Virus record (IMG/VR): IMGVR_UViG_3300030333_006459
Location: 1-38,355 of that record
DNA length: 38,355 nt
Reading direction: 5' to 3' (one strand)
Source: a virus
Position numbers and translations under genes: made by a program. The notes under the pieces are model-generated. The model was not told the origin of the DNA. It searched no databases and was given only the letters and a program-made list of their open reading frames with translations. Below, piece after piece: positions 6,884-16,664 of this stretch (position 1 is its first letter; each line of letters begins with the position of its first letter).

Positions 6884-8064
6884 AGGTCTTTCAAATCTCC
6901 AAAGTTCTTTCCAGCTTTTGCACTTGTCTTAAATACTCCGAAATCATTTTTTGCAAAAGTATCATATATGTCCTGCACCATATGCTGATCTTCTTCGCTA
7001 AAATCTAAAACAATTGAATCGTGCATGGTAAAGGCAATGGTAGATTTTCTACCTTCAAGCATTTTATATATTTTAAGCGCTTGCCTCAATATAATATCAT
7101 TGGTGGTGCTTTGTAAAATATAGTTAAGGGCGTGAAACTCGTCAGCTTCTATTTCTCTACCATATGGATTTTTAACCTTTTTTCCGTCCCAATATTTCTC
7201 CTTAACCTTCCCCCTATCATAAGCACGATTAGAAAGAAAATCATTAGAATTTGGGTTATAAAGCCAAGCAAAAACTCTTTTCTTAGCCTCTTCCCTATCA
7301 ACAGCCCCACGATAAACAACATTTGCGTTCCAATCGTGTATATCTTCCTCTGGCTGGTCTTTACCAGATAGGGCGAGGAGCGTTCTAAGTTCTGCTGCGT
7401 TATAATCCAATTCAACGAACCAATCATTATTTGGTCTTAGTATGGAGCGATAGTTCTTATCAAGATTAAGAAGTGGGAAGCAGCCTTTCTCAACTGTAAG
7501 TCTACCTGTGATAGAGCCGAATAGATTATATTTTACAAAAGGTTGAAGTCTTTTAAGTTTCTTCAAGAAATCTCTAATCCGAAGATTGTATGCTTTTTGT
7601 CTCAGTGGTGCCGTATCGATATTCAGCTTTTGATATTTGATATCAGTTAGCATCTTGGTCGCTTCAACAAGAAAATCGTAATCAGCAGGTTTTGGGTGAT
7701 TCTCCAAGACATACTCTGTTATCTCATTTTTAGCTTTGCAGTATTCAATCAGGAATTTCTCTGGTACCAATTCGTAGAAGCAGTTGTCATTCAAATCAAC
7801 CTTTGCCTCAACAAAGGAGCGATGATACGCTCTGAGTTTGCCAAAAACCTCAGACCACTTGTTTTTCATGTGCTCAGGGCAAGCCTCATCAAGCGATTTT
7901 CCACCGAAGTATATGTGTGCATATTCTATGTCAGGTAGGTCTTTAAGAAAAGCGGAGTATTTCCAAGTTTTGGTGAGATTTTGTGGTATTTCGTTCCAAA
8001 GAAGTTCACCATCCTTGAAAACAGCGACACACTCATTTTTTTCGTCTAATGTCTGAAATATCAC
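6871..8064 (-). CDS. A-family DNA polymerase, polymerase domain only
   Basis: This is the phage replicative polymerase palm/fingers/thumb. PolA landmarks are in order: SITGRLT (184-190), motif A ELDYNAAELR (218-227, catalytic D220), the O-helix R257-x3-K261-x3-F265-x3-Y269 inside VDREEAKKRVFAWLYN, NYILQSTTNDIILRQA (314-329), and motif C FTMHDSIVL (345-353, D349). Two signature positions differ from E. coli Pol I: Asn after the O-helix Tyr instead of Gly, and HDS instead of HDE. At 397 aa it is too short for a 3'-5' exonuclease domain, and the N-terminal 170 residues show no DxE exonuclease motif. Proofreading must come from another gene, as in split-polymerase phages. Translation starts at a GTG overlapping the preceding stop (GTGA), with GAAGG just upstream. 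Confidence 0.88.
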   Translation of the reverse strand: MIFQTLDEKNECVAVFKDGELLWNEIPQNLTKTWKYSAFLKDLPDIEYAHIYFGGKSLDEACPEHMKNKWSEVFGKLRAYHRSFVEAKVDLNDNCFYELVPEKFLIEYCKAKNEITEYVLENHPKPADYDFLVEATKMLTDIKYQKLNIDTAPLRQKAYNLRIRDFLKKLKRLQPFVKYNLFGSITGRLTVEKGCFPLLNLDKNYRSILRPNNDWFVELDYNAAELRTLLALSGKDQPEEDIHDWNANVVYRGAVDREEAKKRVFAWLYNPNSNDFLSNRAYDRGKVKEKYWDGKKVKNPYGREIEADEFHALNYILQSTTNDIILRQALKIYKMLEGRKSTIAFTMHDSIVLDFSEEDQHMVQDIYDTFAKNDFGVFKTSAKAGKNFGDLKDLWIK

Positions 8065-9503
8065 TGTTGACCTTCTACTAAGTCGTCCTCTTCATCTTCG
8101 GGTAATATGCTTTGGGCGATCCCAGTTACCTGCGGGTTCGCAGTCTTTGAAAATGCATATTTACCAATACTATTTACACCCTTTTGTCCTTCGGGTGCAA
8201 ACCCAGAATATAACTTAGCATACTCATTTATATAAGTCAAGGCTTGTTCATAAGATAAATATTTATTGATTTGTGATATTTTTTTAAATTGCCTATACAG
8301 TCTTTCTTCATTAACTCTAACACCGCCCTCTAGTAGTCTAAGGATTAGATATTGATTTAGCCAAAAATCTGTGGAATAATCTTTTTCTAATTGCTCCATA
8401 GTGTATTTTTCTCGTAATTTGCTTTTTACCGATATAACTGGAAACCTCATCTCTTCGGGTCCGGGGGCGCATTGCGTAATACTTGGATATGAGTAATGTT
8501 TTTTTAACGAAGCGAAATTATTGTACATGTTTAACATTGATTGCTTCAAGATTTCGATATCTCTAAAATATATTTTATCATAATAAAGAGAAAAAACATC
8601 ATCAACCTGAAAAGGCGTCCCATCGCCTCTCAGCCTAGAGGGCTTAGTTTTATCAACCAGCAAACCCTTTCCTTGTATGTAATTCAACATTCTAGGAGAA
8701 TTCAAGTTAGCTATAAATCGCCAAGGCGCATGTTTGTCCATGATGAAGCCATGGTTAGCAGCACCAGTCTTAATAACGCTATATGCAGAACTGCTTATCC
8801 AGTTTTCAAATTTTTCCTTATCATTATTGTGATCAATATCTGCGACCTCTATTACCATCCCACTTATGAGGGGGGTGGAGAAATTTGAAAGGGCGAATTG
8901 ACTTCGGAGCAAAGGCGTCTTGTTTTTTTCTAGCACGTTAGTAAAAAGAAATTTGCCGATAAACAATCGTAAAAACTCATGAAAACCAGCCATGTTGCTA
9001 TTGTGTGCGGAGTCCATCAAAAAAGGCACTAAATCACTCTGAAACAAACGCTCCAATTCCAAAGAATGCTCTGTGTCGACGTTAATAAATGCTTTTTTAG
9101 GCTCTAAGCCCCTATATTTACTATTCCTAATCTGTAAAGTATTTCTTCCGCTTCTTTCAGAAGTAAAATTTGACCTAAATTGGTTAAAGGCTTGGGCAAC
9201 AAAATTAATAGCAAATTTGGTGGAATTAGAGGCTCCGACTGAATCTAAAACGTTGAGTTTTGGAGATATAGCATCCCCATTTCCATCAACCCTACCATAC
9301 AATAAGTTAACGGAAGGTCCCATATAGTCCAATGTGCTTCCATGGTCACCTAAAAAACTAAAATTTCCCAAATCTATACCGTTGTCGATATAAAGTGAAG
9401 TATAATTATACTTTTTCAACTTAGATTCTTTGGCGCTAGCTTTTGTGCTTCCCTCGCCATCGAAAAACATATCTGGTCTTATTGGTCTAGATCTTACTGG
9501 CAT
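8061..9503 (-). CDS. Uncharacterised virion/tail-module protein, 480 aa
   Basis: I do not recognise a named family. The protein has a low-complexity charged start, a Ser/Gly-rich stretch (LGDHGSTLDYMGPSVNLLYG) and a long central region with conserved-looking aromatic motifs such as FHEFLRLFIGKFL and NHGFIMDKHAPWRF. The tail is acidic (EDEEDDLVEGQQ). No signal peptide or membrane segment is visible. It follows the baseplate-type genes directly (one base after the 967-aa gene) and its stop overlaps the polymerase GTG by four bases. Position suggests a virion or baseplate component made late; function is unknown. Confidence 0.8.
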   Translation of the reverse strand: MPVRSRPIRPDMFFDGEGSTKASAKESKLKKYNYTSLYIDNGIDLGNFSFLGDHGSTLDYMGPSVNLLYGRVDGNGDAISPKLNVLDSVGASNSTKFAINFVAQAFNQFRSNFTSERSGRNTLQIRNSKYRGLEPKKAFINVDTEHSLELERLFQSDLVPFLMDSAHNSNMAGFHEFLRLFIGKFLFTNVLEKNKTPLLRSQFALSNFSTPLISGMVIEVADIDHNNDKEKFENWISSSAYSVIKTGAANHGFIMDKHAPWRFIANLNSPRMLNYIQGKGLLVDKTKPSRLRGDGTPFQVDDVFSLYYDKIYFRDIEILKQSMLNMYNNFASLKKHYSYPSITQCAPGPEEMRFPVISVKSKLREKYTMEQLEKDYSTDFWLNQYLILRLLEGGVRVNEERLYRQFKKISQINKYLSYEQALTYINEYAKLYSGFAPEGQKGVNSIGKYAFSKTANPQVTGIAQSILPEDEEDDLVEGQQ

Positions 9504-9504
9504 T

Positions 9505-12408
9505 TTAACTTAAAACCTCCTTTGGATATATCCTATCAATATTTGCCTTACTCTCTGCGCTAGCATACTTCCCAGCGACCACATCCTGTCTCATTGCAGT
9601 TAAGCTAGTTTTCCATCCAGAGGCATCTACCTTGTTTGTAAGTTCGATTACCCTGTGATATCCTCCGATCTGTAATTTATAAGCTGCTGAGTTGGGATCC
9701 AAAAAACTGCTCATTCCGGGTAAAGTAGGTTGAATAAACATTATGGAACTATACATAATGTTTGGATTGCCAAAAAGCTCTGCTTCGAGATTAAAAGGTT
9801 CCCAAAATCCTGTTTTGGGAGACATGGTGTTTTGTGCATTAAGTGATCCAGCAACATTTATCTCCCTCGACCTCGGGATAGAGCCTTTCGTGAAATTTGC
9901 ACTTTTTAAAAATCCCCTGTCTCTAGATAAAAAATAATGCATTATTCCAAAGCTATTATCCATTATTTCATCACCCACAAAGTTAACACCACCATTGGCA
10001 GAGCCTAAACCTAAATTCTTAAAACCACCTGATATGAAAAACACATTTGATTTTAAATCTTTTCGCATTGGATTTGGAGACACCTGTCTTCCAAAATCAA
10101 CATCTGTAATGCTCTGAATCATCAGCCTGTTGGTGTCCTTAAACATATTGGTGACTTTGCTGGCGTCTCCTGAATAAAAAAACGGGAGCACAGTGTTGGA
10201 ACTCAAAACCTCATTTGGACCCAATAAGTCTGTGTTGTTAAGCATTGGATTAATAACACTATGAATAAACATTCTTAAGAAACCAAATAAGTCTAAATTT
10301 ACAATCTTTTTTGCTACAATGTTATTACTAAAAAATTGATTCCATACGTTTAAAGCTATAGGAATATCTGCCAGATTAACAAGAACTGGCTTAACTGGGT
10401 CTACGCCGTTTCTTCCTTGCAGGCTGTCGGGTAAAACTATTTGACCCAAAATAAAAACCATTTTATCATCAATCATTCTCTTCTTAATGTTAGGCTGATC
10501 AAGAATAGAGGCAAAAATGTCCCCCAAATAAACCCAATGTAATTCAACTTCTTGAGTATCTTCAATAATTAAGTTACCCACCTGATTCAAATCAAAAATA
10601 GTTTCAATGTCAGTCATATCACCAAATGATGATGGGGTCATGCGTGTTTGGTCAATCATACGTGCGGAGTCCCATACAAATGTTTCCGCATTTCCCATTG
10701 CTTCCAATGTTTGAGACATCCCTCTGCGTTCGGCTGGGCTGAGTTGTCTGACACTAATATAACTTTCTAGATCTGACCTATTTAAAGTTAACTTCTGTGC
10801 CTTGCCTAAAATAGTGCTTTTAATAGTTGCATAAACTTCATTCTGAGCTACAAAGAACTCGCTCTCTAATTCTGCAATCGCTTCCGTTTTTTCTTTACGC
10901 ATTTCTTTTGTTAAATCCACCCCGCCATCTTCGGGTGTTTGTGAGATTTTCTCTAACTCTGCGAGGTCGGCTTTTTCACTTTCCAAAGCGTCTTTAATTA
11001 TTTCAAGTGTTCCGCCAAATATATTTAATTTTGGGTCCTTAAGGTTTTCCTCAACTGTATGTCTGTATTCAATATTAAGTTGAATTCCCCCCGAGTCGGA
11101 AAAATCTAATTCATACTGTGCGGGTGCCAAGTTCAAGGAAATGTTTAAATTTGTAGCGGCTTTAAAAAATGCTGCGCTGTTATATATGGATTGTGAGTAA
11201 TTAGGGTGTACACCATATCCAATAACTGCACGGATTTTGCCCTGTTTTAACACCCGAACATCACGATCCAAGTGGTCTTTAACATCGGTGGATAAAAGTT
11301 GATTATATGAAAAACTTCTTTTTACAAATTTATTGCCTCCGGCATTGGGATCAGAGCCAAGAACAGTTCTTTTTTTCAAAATCGATTTTGCTGATTGGAA
11401 ATATAAACTAAGATTGGCTTTACCGACCCCGCCGCCACTTGTAGCGAAAAATGCACCGGTTTTGCCGCCATCAAATGACCAGTCAAAACTGATTAAACCA
11501 ACGTCATCACCACGACCCTCTCTAGATTCCAACATTTTCGTTGGATCTTTTGAAAAATATTCAGTATGCATAGAAAATGGTATCTCTGCTTCGGTTCCGT
11601 CTCCATAGACAAAAAACAATTTCACTTGCGGCGTTAATGCAGAAAACATTTCTGGTGTTCCCTGCTGAAAGGCTAGCAGGTCGCTAGTTTTATCGGACCC
11701 CATCATGTGTATTAAAAGCTCTAGATTTTTCTCAACACTTAATAGTTTTAAACCATGGTTTGCACCAATTGGTGAAGCTCCATATCCGTCTGGGCTGTTT
11801 GATTTTGCATAAGGTATAAAATGTCTCAAATTTTCCATAAAAAATGTTTGAGTCCCAAATCCACCTATTTTGTCTTGAAACTGATCTTCCCATGCTTTCT
11901 TTTCAGCTTCATGTTTCTCCTCCATTTTAGCAAATGTGCCACCGGGGTCTTCTCCATTTGTTTTTGTTGGAGTTCCTGTCGCCTCTAATGCTTGACCGAT
12001 TACATTGGCGTCATGTGCGTTTCCTAATGCGTCTCTAGTTAACCCTTCAAAGTCTCCCAGATCCATCCCTAATGATCCACCCGCATTGTTTGCCTGCTTT
12101 TGGAGAGAATTTTTGACAGCCTTTTGCATCTCCGCAAAGTTTTTAAATTCGTATTTTGTTTTTCCTAAAACAGAGCCATCATTAGCTACAGTATATTCAT
12201 ATGCATATGTTTTAGTGGATCCATCCGCTTGCTTTTCGTAATGTGGTCTGTATTTGATGGCGAAATCATCTTTTCCGCCACCAATAAGAGCATCTGTTCC
12301 GCCAACATCTTTTAGTTCATCTTCGAGCGAAGGTAAGCCATCAAGTGTTCCATCTAGATCAGTTTTTTTAAGATAATTATTAGTTGTAGATTCTATAGTT
12401 GCCGACAT
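9505..12408 (-). CDS. Large putative baseplate-associated structural protein, 967 aa
   Basis: This 967-aa protein shows no enzymatic motif I can name. It opens with a flexible acidic/Gly-rich region, then has a charged helical stretch (FAKMEEKHEAEKKAWEDQF). Later come beta-rich segments including KLFFVYGDGTEAEIPF, VGLISFDWSFDGG and LSLYFQSAKSI, a pattern typical of hub or baseplate domains. A second helical stretch lies around residues 470-550, and a long C-terminal region is rich in Asn, Phe and Gly. It sits in the baseplate cluster between the LysM-like gene and the 480-aa gene. A hub or wedge role is an inference from size, fold pattern and neighbours; a specific T4 counterpart is not clear. 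Confidence 0.82.
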   Translation of the reverse strand: MSATIESTTNNYLKKTDLDGTLDGLPSLEDELKDVGGTDALIGGGKDDFAIKYRPHYEKQADGSTKTYAYEYTVANDGSVLGKTKYEFKNFAEMQKAVKNSLQKQANNAGGSLGMDLGDFEGLTRDALGNAHDANVIGQALEATGTPTKTNGEDPGGTFAKMEEKHEAEKKAWEDQFQDKIGGFGTQTFFMENLRHFIPYAKSNSPDGYGASPIGANHGLKLLSVEKNLELLIHMMGSDKTSDLLAFQQGTPEMFSALTPQVKLFFVYGDGTEAEIPFSMHTEYFSKDPTKMLESREGRGDDVGLISFDWSFDGGKTGAFFATSGGGVGKANLSLYFQSAKSILKKRTVLGSDPNAGGNKFVKRSFSYNQLLSTDVKDHLDRDVRVLKQGKIRAVIGYGVHPNYSQSIYNSAAFFKAATNLNISLNLAPAQYELDFSDSGGIQLNIEYRHTVEENLKDPKLNIFGGTLEIIKDALESEKADLAELEKISQTPEDGGVDLTKEMRKEKTEAIAELESEFFVAQNEVYATIKSTILGKAQKLTLNRSDLESYISVRQLSPAERRGMSQTLEAMGNAETFVWDSARMIDQTRMTPSSFGDMTDIETIFDLNQVGNLIIEDTQEVELHWVYLGDIFASILDQPNIKKRMIDDKMVFILGQIVLPDSLQGRNGVDPVKPVLVNLADIPIALNVWNQFFSNNIVAKKIVNLDLFGFLRMFIHSVINPMLNNTDLLGPNEVLSSNTVLPFFYSGDASKVTNMFKDTNRLMIQSITDVDFGRQVSPNPMRKDLKSNVFFISGGFKNLGLGSANGGVNFVGDEIMDNSFGIMHYFLSRDRGFLKSANFTKGSIPRSREINVAGSLNAQNTMSPKTGFWEPFNLEAELFGNPNIMYSSIMFIQPTLPGMSSFLDPNSAAYKLQIGGYHRVIELTNKVDASGWKTSLTAMRQDVVAGKYASAESKANIDRIYPKEVLS

Positions 12409-12418
12409 ATGCTTTCAC

Positions 12419-12781
12419 CTAAACAATTTTTTCATCTATAGTAAAGAGTTCGATTACTCTTTCTAGGGGCTTTGGAATGTAAATTAAATCACCTTTTTTT
12501 AAAAATGCCTCTGTAGGAGACCTATTAAACATGGCTATCACCCACCACATTTCAACATCTGCGTAATGCTCATGTGCTAGCTTAGAATATCTATCTCCCA
12601 CTTTCCAAATATGAGTCGTCAAAGATAAGGTAGAAATTTCTCGTACTGTTGGATATCTAAAAGATTGAGTTTTAAGCTGTGCTATGCCACGGGACAAGCC
12701 TCTTGTTTCTTCTAAATACTTTTTATACATTTTATGATTGTTTTTTACAACATCACTTGAATCATATCTGTTACTAGCCAT
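12419..12781 (-). CDS. LysM-like baseplate protein (T4 gp53 / gpX type)
   Basis: This 120-aa protein carries a LysM-like fold in its C-terminal two thirds: HIWKVGDRYSKLAHEHY, ADVEMWWVIAMFN, then GDLIYIPKPLERVI. This is the pattern of T4 gp53 and of the P2 gpX family, which stabilise the baseplate or tube end rather than bind peptidoglycan. The N-terminal 40 residues are basic. It is flanked by the tube-cap-like gene upstream and the 967-aa structural gene downstream, consistent with baseplate assembly. Whether it is the true gp53 orthologue or a gpX-like clip protein cannot be settled from sequence alone. Confidence 0.75.
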   Translation of the reverse strand: MASNRYDSSDVVKNNHKMYKKYLEETRGLSRGIAQLKTQSFRYPTVREISTLSLTTHIWKVGDRYSKLAHEHYADVEMWWVIAMFNRSPTEAFLKKGDLIYIPKPLERVIELFTIDEKIV

Positions 12782-12798
12782 CTTTGTTCATCTCCATA

Positions 12799-13851
12799 TT
12801 ATTTAATTGGAATTCCTAAAACACTTATGCTTGAATCTTCAGGAATAGTTCCAACATCTACGCCCAAGACGCTAACTGTAGTCGATTGCTCCACATCTTT
12901 TTGAGTCTCATCTTTGCCTGTTGATGCGGCAGGAGCGCTTTCCCCACTGTTCGCTACGGGATTTGGTTGAGGCTCTGTCACATTTGGATTAGTGCTCTGA
13001 TTATTGTTTGCTGGGGGCTTATCTGCATCTGCGTCTTTATCTTCAGCCAAAGCTTTATTAATTGACTCTGATGAGGCAACAAAATAAGGAAAGGCAGAGT
13101 GATTTGTGAATTTGCCGTCTAATGAATGATCGTGTAAAATAGTCAAGCTTAAATCAATCGTCCATAATTTTGGATATTGCATTGTAAGATCTTCTGCCTG
13201 AACTTCTATTCCAAAAAAATCAGCAGCCTGAGTGCCGACGCTGCTCACTAGCTCAGTTTTCCCCTCGGCTCCAAAAGTCCCAACTTCAAAATTTGGAGTC
13301 GCTGTTAATGAGGTGATCGCTGAAATCAACCCATATTGTTTTGCGTCAATTGTGATTGGAGTTGGCTTCTGATCAATGGGAGTATTTCTTCCGCTGGCAA
13401 TAATATTTTGAAACTGGACTTTCACCAGTGGTGAGCCGTTCATTGTTCTAGCAGTGACAGGCTTCTCGGTATATGTAGGATATAAGAATTGTATGAGTTT
13501 ATTAATTTCTGCTGTATTTTCCTCTGCCTCCAAGCGACTTACTGATGGCACTTCCAAAGATAAGGATATTGATCTCGTAGTGTTTCTGAAATTCATTATT
13601 GGATCCATTCTGCCCATAGCCTCTGTTGAATCCCAGTTTGAAGTAAAAGAGTCGCTAAAGCCTGTAATAAAAGCTGGAAACTCCGCCCTTCTTTTAGTGG
13701 CGATAGAGTAAAATTGCACCTGCAATCCTCCTCCACGACCCTTTGGGTCTGCCATTGCCCGTAAAGAACCAATGTCGTCAAATCTTCCAGTTGGATTAGA
13801 ACGAAACCCTTTCCCAAATGCAAATCTTGAATTGTAGTCGTCTTTAGCCAT
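12799..13851 (-). CDS. Baseplate tail-tube cap protein, T4 gp48/gp54-like
   Basis: This 350-aa protein fits the gp48/gp54 architecture. A basic Gly-rich start leads to beta-strand segments (LQVQFYSIATKR, PAFITGFSDSFTSNW). SISLSLEVPSVSR and INKLIQFLYPTYT form a strand-helix pattern like the tube-type domain of gp48. GLISAITSLTATPNFEVG and PKLWTIDLSLTILHD resemble the closing strands of that domain. The last 80 residues are low-complexity Asp/Asn/Pro/Thr-rich and probably disordered. It follows the tape measure gene directly, the usual place for proteins that join tube to baseplate. The match is by pattern, not by strong identity, so the gp48 versus gp54 assignment is open. Confidence 0.6.
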   Translation of the reverse strand: MAKDDYNSRFAFGKGFRSNPTGRFDDIGSLRAMADPKGRGGGLQVQFYSIATKRRAEFPAFITGFSDSFTSNWDSTEAMGRMDPIMNFRNTTRSISLSLEVPSVSRLEAEENTAEINKLIQFLYPTYTEKPVTARTMNGSPLVKVQFQNIIASGRNTPIDQKPTPITIDAKQYGLISAITSLTATPNFEVGTFGAEGKTELVSSVGTQAADFFGIEVQAEDLTMQYPKLWTIDLSLTILHDHSLDGKFTNHSAFPYFVASSESINKALAEDKDADADKPPANNNQSTNPNVTEPQPNPVANSGESAPAASTGKDETQKDVEQSTTVSVLGVDVGTIPEDSSISVLGIPIK

Positions 13852-13861
13852 CTCTTATCCC

Positions 13862-16654
13862 CTAACCACCAATAAGTGTTCTTGACATTGCTTTCTCAGT
13901 CGCCTTTACCATTCTTGGTGCCAATTGTTTACCAACTTTCTTTCCGTCCAATACAATATCGGAACCGCCCATGGATCCCATAGCTTCTTGTAAAACTGGC
14001 TTTAGTTCTTTAGCGATTTGCTTTGCAAGAGCTTTGTGAGCCGAAGTAGCTTCCCCTTTTCCTGCTGCCATGTCATCAGCTTGCTGTCGTGCAAACGCTT
14101 CGGTATCCACGCCGAAAGAAGCCATAAATTTACCCATACTTGATTCGGTAAACTCTGAGTAGTCTGCTGTGCCATCTTTATATGCTGCTATCGATGAAGC
14201 TCCGGAAGATGCTGCAATGTTTTTAGAATCTCCATGGCTAAAAACTCTAGATCTTGGAGGAAGTGTCACAATCTCTGGACCTTCTTCTCCAACAATTGCG
14301 GTTTGTGAAAATGCCCCAATTGTCCCTCCATCAGCCATCATTTGAATCCTACCAGTCATCGGCTCAACAAAGGTACCTTTGTCTACTTCTTTTTTAACTT
14401 TTATTGTCTTTTCATCGTCTCCGCCAAATAGGTCACCAAACCAGTCGGATATCATCCCGCCCAGTTCAGAAAAAGCACCCGCAACATCTGATACCCACTC
14501 ACTTATCTCATCCCAATAGGCAACAAGACCTGCAAAGGCACCAACAACAGCAGCGACGCCAAGAACAATCAAGCCAAATGGACCTAACATAGCTTTAAAC
14601 CCAATAGATGCAATGCCTGCTGTTTTTCCTGCTAATGCTGTTGGCGCAACAGAGGCTCCTGCTGCCATACCCTGTTGAAGTTGGGCGGCTGCTAAAATTC
14701 TAGCTTGAGAAGCTGCGATAGTCGATTTTATACCAAAGTTAGAAATCATTCCCGTAAGAAGAGAAAAACCCCCGATTATAAGCGGGGCAACAAAAGGCAA
14801 AAACATTAAAGCCTTTGATAGATTTGGAAATTCTTTTATAAATTCAACGACACCTATAACAAAACTCTTAATACCTTGCGCTATGTCAACGAAACTAATT
14901 CCCATATCATCCATTGAACTAATAATCTCTTCAAATGTTGCCTTTAACATATCTGAAAAGGATTTGCTTTCTTTTATAATGTCATTAAAAGATTTTTGTG
15001 ATTCAATAGAATTTAAGGTTGAGTCATTAGCTGAATCGAACTTCTTGATCAATTCATCAATTGGCATGCCACCCATAGTTTCTGACAGTGCTTTTAAAGC
15101 CTGTCTATCCTTAACTGAACCATTGGCGAGTTTACTCAGAGATACCCCGGCATCCGAAAAGCCTTTTCTAATCATTTCAAATCTTTTTTCAGGATCTTGC
15201 TCCATAACCAACGCATTGGCGTCGAAAACGTTTTGCATTGAACCAGTCAAGTTTCCTAAAACAGCATTAAGATTCATTACTGTTGGGATGGCACTTTCGA
15301 AAGTGTCGAAAGTGTCTGAGACCTGTAAAATATCTGATATTTCCACATTTAATGCTTTGGCTTTTTTAGCAAGACTAACAAACGTTTTTGTTCCCGCTTT
15401 ACCCAAAACAGCAAATTTTGGTTGTAGTTGTGCAAAATTAGCTATAGCTTCCTTTGGAGTAATTCCAAACTTAATAAATTCTTCTGCTAAATTTTCTACT
15501 TGTTTAGCCGCTCCAACAAATGTTTCGCCTGATACAGCAGCTAGATCCATCACAGCGGCGGAAAAGTCCCCAATGTTAACATTAACAGCGGATAACCTTA
15601 AGCCTATGGCAGATATCTCTGTTCTAGCTGTTTGACCTAATGTAGTAAACACAGGAAGGCTTTGTGCTAGCTCTGCGCCAACTTCCATTGCCTCTGCTCT
15701 AGTTGCAACCAGTGAACCAGTAAGGTCGTTGGCTCTATCACGAGCCTCTGTGAAAGAATAAATAAATTCTTGACCAAGACCGGTTTCCTTGGTTAATTCA
15801 GCTTGAAGATTGATAACCTCCATAAGCTGCTCAAAAACGGCTTTTCCTAAAGTGCCTACAAGATTGATCGTGTTAAATACCTTTTTGAAAGCCGATCCAA
15901 TTCTTGCGCTAATATCTTCAAAATTAGCGCCTTTAAAGCTTTTGACCAGTTCATCAAATTTGGCGCTAAAATCTGTAGAAATACCAAAAAGCTCTGCCGT
16001 TTTTCGGAATCCAGCTTCGGCTGCGTTTTCAATGCCCTGAAAGCGATTTTCCATTTTTTTAATAGATTCATTTGTTTTTTCTATTGCTTTGCGTTGTGCA
16101 TCAAATTCTTCAGGTGTTATTTGACCATTTCTTATTTGCCTATACAGTTCCCTTATCTGAGTGGTGATTCTAACCCTTTCTTCTTCGCTTTTGATGCCTT
16201 CAGTTAAAATCTTTACATTCTCTGTCTCAGATTTGCCTATTTTGGTATTAATATCAACCATAGATTTTTTAGTATTACTAATTTGAGATTGGATAGAGGA
16301 TATCCTATCCATTGTTCTTTCGATTCTAAGTTGAGTTTGGGCATCTTTCTCGCCCTCGATATTTTCCAGTGCTTTTAAGCGGTTTTGAAGTTCCTGCTCT
16401 TGTTTTTGAAGTTGTTTAAGTCTCAAAACTTCACGCTCAAAGTTTTGTTGTATATCGAAAACTTTTGAGAGTTCTTCCATGAGTTGTTTTTGACGATTTA
16501 ACTCAATCAGTTGTTCTCGTTTTTTAGTTATAAAGTTACCTTCTTGTTTAAGCTTTTCTGCATCAAGCTTAACAAGTTCTTGTGTGGCATTTTTAAGTTT
16601 TTCTTGAAGCTCCAGCTTTTTCTCTTGGAGTTCTATTTCTCGTTCATCAGCCAT
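13862..16654 (-). CDS. Tail tape measure protein
   Basis: This 930-aa protein sets tail length and is expelled during DNA entry. The N-terminal 200 residues are almost continuous coiled coil rich in Lys, Glu and Gln. The middle is helical and Ala-rich with repeated Phe/Leu spacing. Two hydrophobic stretches follow, MFLPFVAPLIIGGFSLLTG (about 615-635) and LIVLGVAAVVGAFAGLVAYW (about 690-715). Near residue 790, GEEGPEIVTLPPRSRVF matches a motif common near the C-terminus of siphovirus-type tape measures. T4 gp29 (590 aa) is shorter and lacks that motif, so this gene looks closer to siphovirus/P2-type tape measures. It lies downstream of the chaperone-like pair, the standard order. Confidence 0.9.
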   Translation of the reverse strand: MADEREIELQEKKLELQEKLKNATQELVKLDAEKLKQEGNFITKKREQLIELNRQKQLMEELSKVFDIQQNFEREVLRLKQLQKQEQELQNRLKALENIEGEKDAQTQLRIERTMDRISSIQSQISNTKKSMVDINTKIGKSETENVKILTEGIKSEEERVRITTQIRELYRQIRNGQITPEEFDAQRKAIEKTNESIKKMENRFQGIENAAEAGFRKTAELFGISTDFSAKFDELVKSFKGANFEDISARIGSAFKKVFNTINLVGTLGKAVFEQLMEVINLQAELTKETGLGQEFIYSFTEARDRANDLTGSLVATRAEAMEVGAELAQSLPVFTTLGQTARTEISAIGLRLSAVNVNIGDFSAAVMDLAAVSGETFVGAAKQVENLAEEFIKFGITPKEAIANFAQLQPKFAVLGKAGTKTFVSLAKKAKALNVEISDILQVSDTFDTFESAIPTVMNLNAVLGNLTGSMQNVFDANALVMEQDPEKRFEMIRKGFSDAGVSLSKLANGSVKDRQALKALSETMGGMPIDELIKKFDSANDSTLNSIESQKSFNDIIKESKSFSDMLKATFEEIISSMDDMGISFVDIAQGIKSFVIGVVEFIKEFPNLSKALMFLPFVAPLIIGGFSLLTGMISNFGIKSTIAASQARILAAAQLQQGMAAGASVAPTALAGKTAGIASIGFKAMLGPFGLIVLGVAAVVGAFAGLVAYWDEISEWVSDVAGAFSELGGMISDWFGDLFGGDDEKTIKVKKEVDKGTFVEPMTGRIQMMADGGTIGAFSQTAIVGEEGPEIVTLPPRSRVFSHGDSKNIAASSGASSIAAYKDGTADYSEFTESSMGKFMASFGVDTEAFARQQADDMAAGKGEATSAHKALAKQIAKELKPVLQEAMGSMGGSDIVLDGKKVGKQLAPRMVKATEKAMSRTLIGG

Positions 16655-16664
16655 TTATTGGTCC

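Noticed and set aside
14883-15635. 250-aa open frame on the plus strand
   Set aside because: It is antisense to the tape measure gene and is Ser/Ala/Leu-rich as expected for a reverse reading of helical coding sequence; no independent signals.
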